A model generated the notes under the pieces. It was not told where the DNA came from and did no database searches. It saw nothing but the letters and a program-made list of their open reading frames with translations. DNA of 44,699 nucleotides, taken from positions 1 to 44,699 of the IMG/VR virus record IMGVR_UViG_3300020154_000001; one strand, written 5' to 3'. The stretch comes from a virus. The translations under genes and the position numbers were made by a program. Every line of letters begins with the position of its first letter. Positions within the stretch are counted from its first letter, which is position 1. Of this stretch, positions 44,080 through 44,699 are shown in pieces.

Positions 44080-44699
44080 TGTTCAGGGTCCTCTTCTAGG
44101 TCAAAGCCCATGTTCAGCGGCGCAGGCGCTGCAGGTCCAGCAGTTGTCGCAGTTGTCGGCTGCGTAGGTCCGTAGATGCCCGCCCAGCCGTACGGCTCCA
44201 AGATGCCGCGCATGATGCCTTCGTTGCCGTTGGCGCCGCGTGAGCGCAGGTTCAGCTCAAGCGCTTTCTTGAAGTTGCGGATAGCGAGTCGCGTTTGCTT
44301 CTCGTTGTTCCCGCCCATTCTCAGCATCTCACGCGCTTGCTCAGCTTCTGCTGAGCCAGCACCCGTCAAGTCGCGCAAGTCATACTCGACGATGTTCTTC
44401 ACCGCGAGGCGCATGGCCTCGTCGTCTTTCTTCCACGCTTCGGAACGCGGTCCGCTTAGCAAGCGCGTTGCTTTCGCGAGCGTGCCCGTCCAATTCGGGT
44501 TGGCGTTGCCGTCGAGCGTACCAACACCCGGCAAGTCGTTCTCGTATTCAGGGTTGTCGATGATGGCCATCGCGCGATTGATGTCTGGAATCAGACGCGT
44601 TGTAGGCTTGAGCTGCTCGCTCTGCTGGAGTGACAGCGTACGGTTGCGGTGCTCATCTTCGCGAGTGTTGTCTCGCTGCTTTGCGGCTGCGGCTGCAGC
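44076..44699 (-). CDS. Candidate ejection protein, C-terminal part of the join-spanning gene
   Basis: Same gene as 1..883. In the window the frame enters from the right edge (bases 44573-44699 duplicate 1-127) and stops at 44076. Taken alone it would be misread as a 164-aa gene from the internal ATG at 44570, which has no ribosome site. The segment is helical (KKDDEAMRLAVKNIVEYDLR, QTRLAIRNFKKALELNLRSR) and ends with an Ala/Thr/Pro-rich tail and an acidic tip. Confidence 0.8.
   Translation of the reverse strand, partial: AAAAAAKQRDNTREDEHRNRTLSLQQSEQLKPTTRLIPDINRAMAIIDNPEYENDLPGVGTLDGNANPNWTGTLAKATRLLSGPRSEAWKKDDEAMRLAVKNIVEYDLRDLTGAGSAEAEQAREMLRMGGNNEKQTRLAIRNFKKALELNLRSRGANGNEGIMRGILEPYGWAGIYGPTQPTTATTAGPAAPAPLNMGFDLEEDPEQ
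44573..44699. repeat. 127-bp terminal redundancy (circular assembly overlap)
   Basis: Bases 44573-44699 are identical to 1-127. Exactly 127 bp is a common maximum k-mer in short-read assemblers, so this is best read as the overlap of a circular assembly graph and not as a phage terminal repeat. It shows that the genome is complete and that its ends were circular or circularly permuted in the sample. An open reading frame runs straight through the join. Confidence 0.95.

Larger units (their letters stand above)
91..44529. repeat. Dispersed octamer GRGTGTTG / CAACACYC (69 sites)
   Basis: By reading both strands I find 40 GRGTGTTG on the plus strand and 29 CAACACYC, excluding the duplicated end. 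Plus-strand starts include 91, 701, 1974, 3308, 3533, 4969, 6024, 7179, 7702, 9199, 10206, 11360, 13340, 14593, 15832, 17255, 18481, 20005, 21314, 23301, 25257, 25989, 27175, 27952, 28328, 28777, 30559, 31804, 33223, 33608, 34083, 37146, 37543, 38665, 39785, 41647, 41856, 42679, 43852 and 43950. Minus-strand starts include 1050, 2520, 3334, 4332, 7040, 8096, 9944, 11135, 14508, 22394, 23460, 25222, 25956, 26845, 27039, 29193, 29367, 30524, 31906, 33479, 35204, 35535, 36298, 37190, 38641, 40410, 41439, 43548 and 44522. About 2.7 are expected by chance. No flanking consensus is apparent. Confidence 0.9.

Noticed and set aside
44573-44699. 127-bp end repeat as a true phage terminal repeat or cos/pac site
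   Set aside because: The length equals a common assembler k-mer and a gene runs through it. Physical ends need read-end mapping.

Overview
The window is a complete tailed-phage genome (Caudoviricetes) that was assembled as a circle. Bases 44573-44699 repeat bases 1-127 exactly, so the unique sequence is 44,572 bp, and one gene runs across the join. I found a large terminase, a long portal, a scaffold, a capsid protein, two short-tail tube/nozzle-like proteins and three large Gln/Ala/Gly-rich candidate ejection proteins. I found no tape-measure protein and no tail sheath. This points to a podovirus-like particle. Lipobox proteins, spanin-like membrane proteins and Shine-Dalgarno/sigma70-like signals suggest a Gram-negative host. 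No RNA polymerase, integrase, repressor or reverse transcriptase was recognised, so transcription probably relies on the host polymerase.

Layout. There are two opposed transcription blocks. The minus-strand block runs from 24092 leftward through the join to 35950. Its order is AEP-like primase/VapE helicase; a minus-strand terminator; an intergenic region with a G-rich run, an AT-rich tract and a strong promoter; a run of very small early-type genes; small and large terminase with Zn-ribbon proteins; portal, scaffold, capsid; tail adaptor and nozzle; internal virion proteins (one crossing the join); repeat-built tail fibre, a Gp80-like tail protein and a LamG protein; and a lysis cassette ending in a metacaspase-like protease. 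The plus-strand block (24219-35877) carries a Cas4/RecB-like nuclease, a basic protein, a poly-Asp protein, tRNA-Trp, an SF2 helicase, a probable ssDNA-binding protein, a family A DNA polymerase, a VRR-NUC nuclease, two lipoproteins and an Acb2-like anti-CBASS protein. The two blocks converge on a bidirectional terminator at 35895-35934.

The most striking signals are at word level. The asymmetric octamer GRGTGTTG (CAACACYC on the other strand) occurs 69 times by my reading, against about 3 expected. It lies on both strands, in all codon phases and in intergenic DNA, and several copies pair into inverted repeats with 25-27 nt between the arms. GATC, in contrast, occurs only four times against about 174 expected. 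These suggest selection at DNA level: an unknown recognition word that is kept, and a restriction-type word that is purged. On the protein side, a phage metacaspase with an intact His/Cys dyad sits in the lysis operon, just across the terminator from an Acb2-like cyclic-nucleotide sponge. At least seven genes of 28-58 codons, six of them membrane peptides, also lie in the operons.
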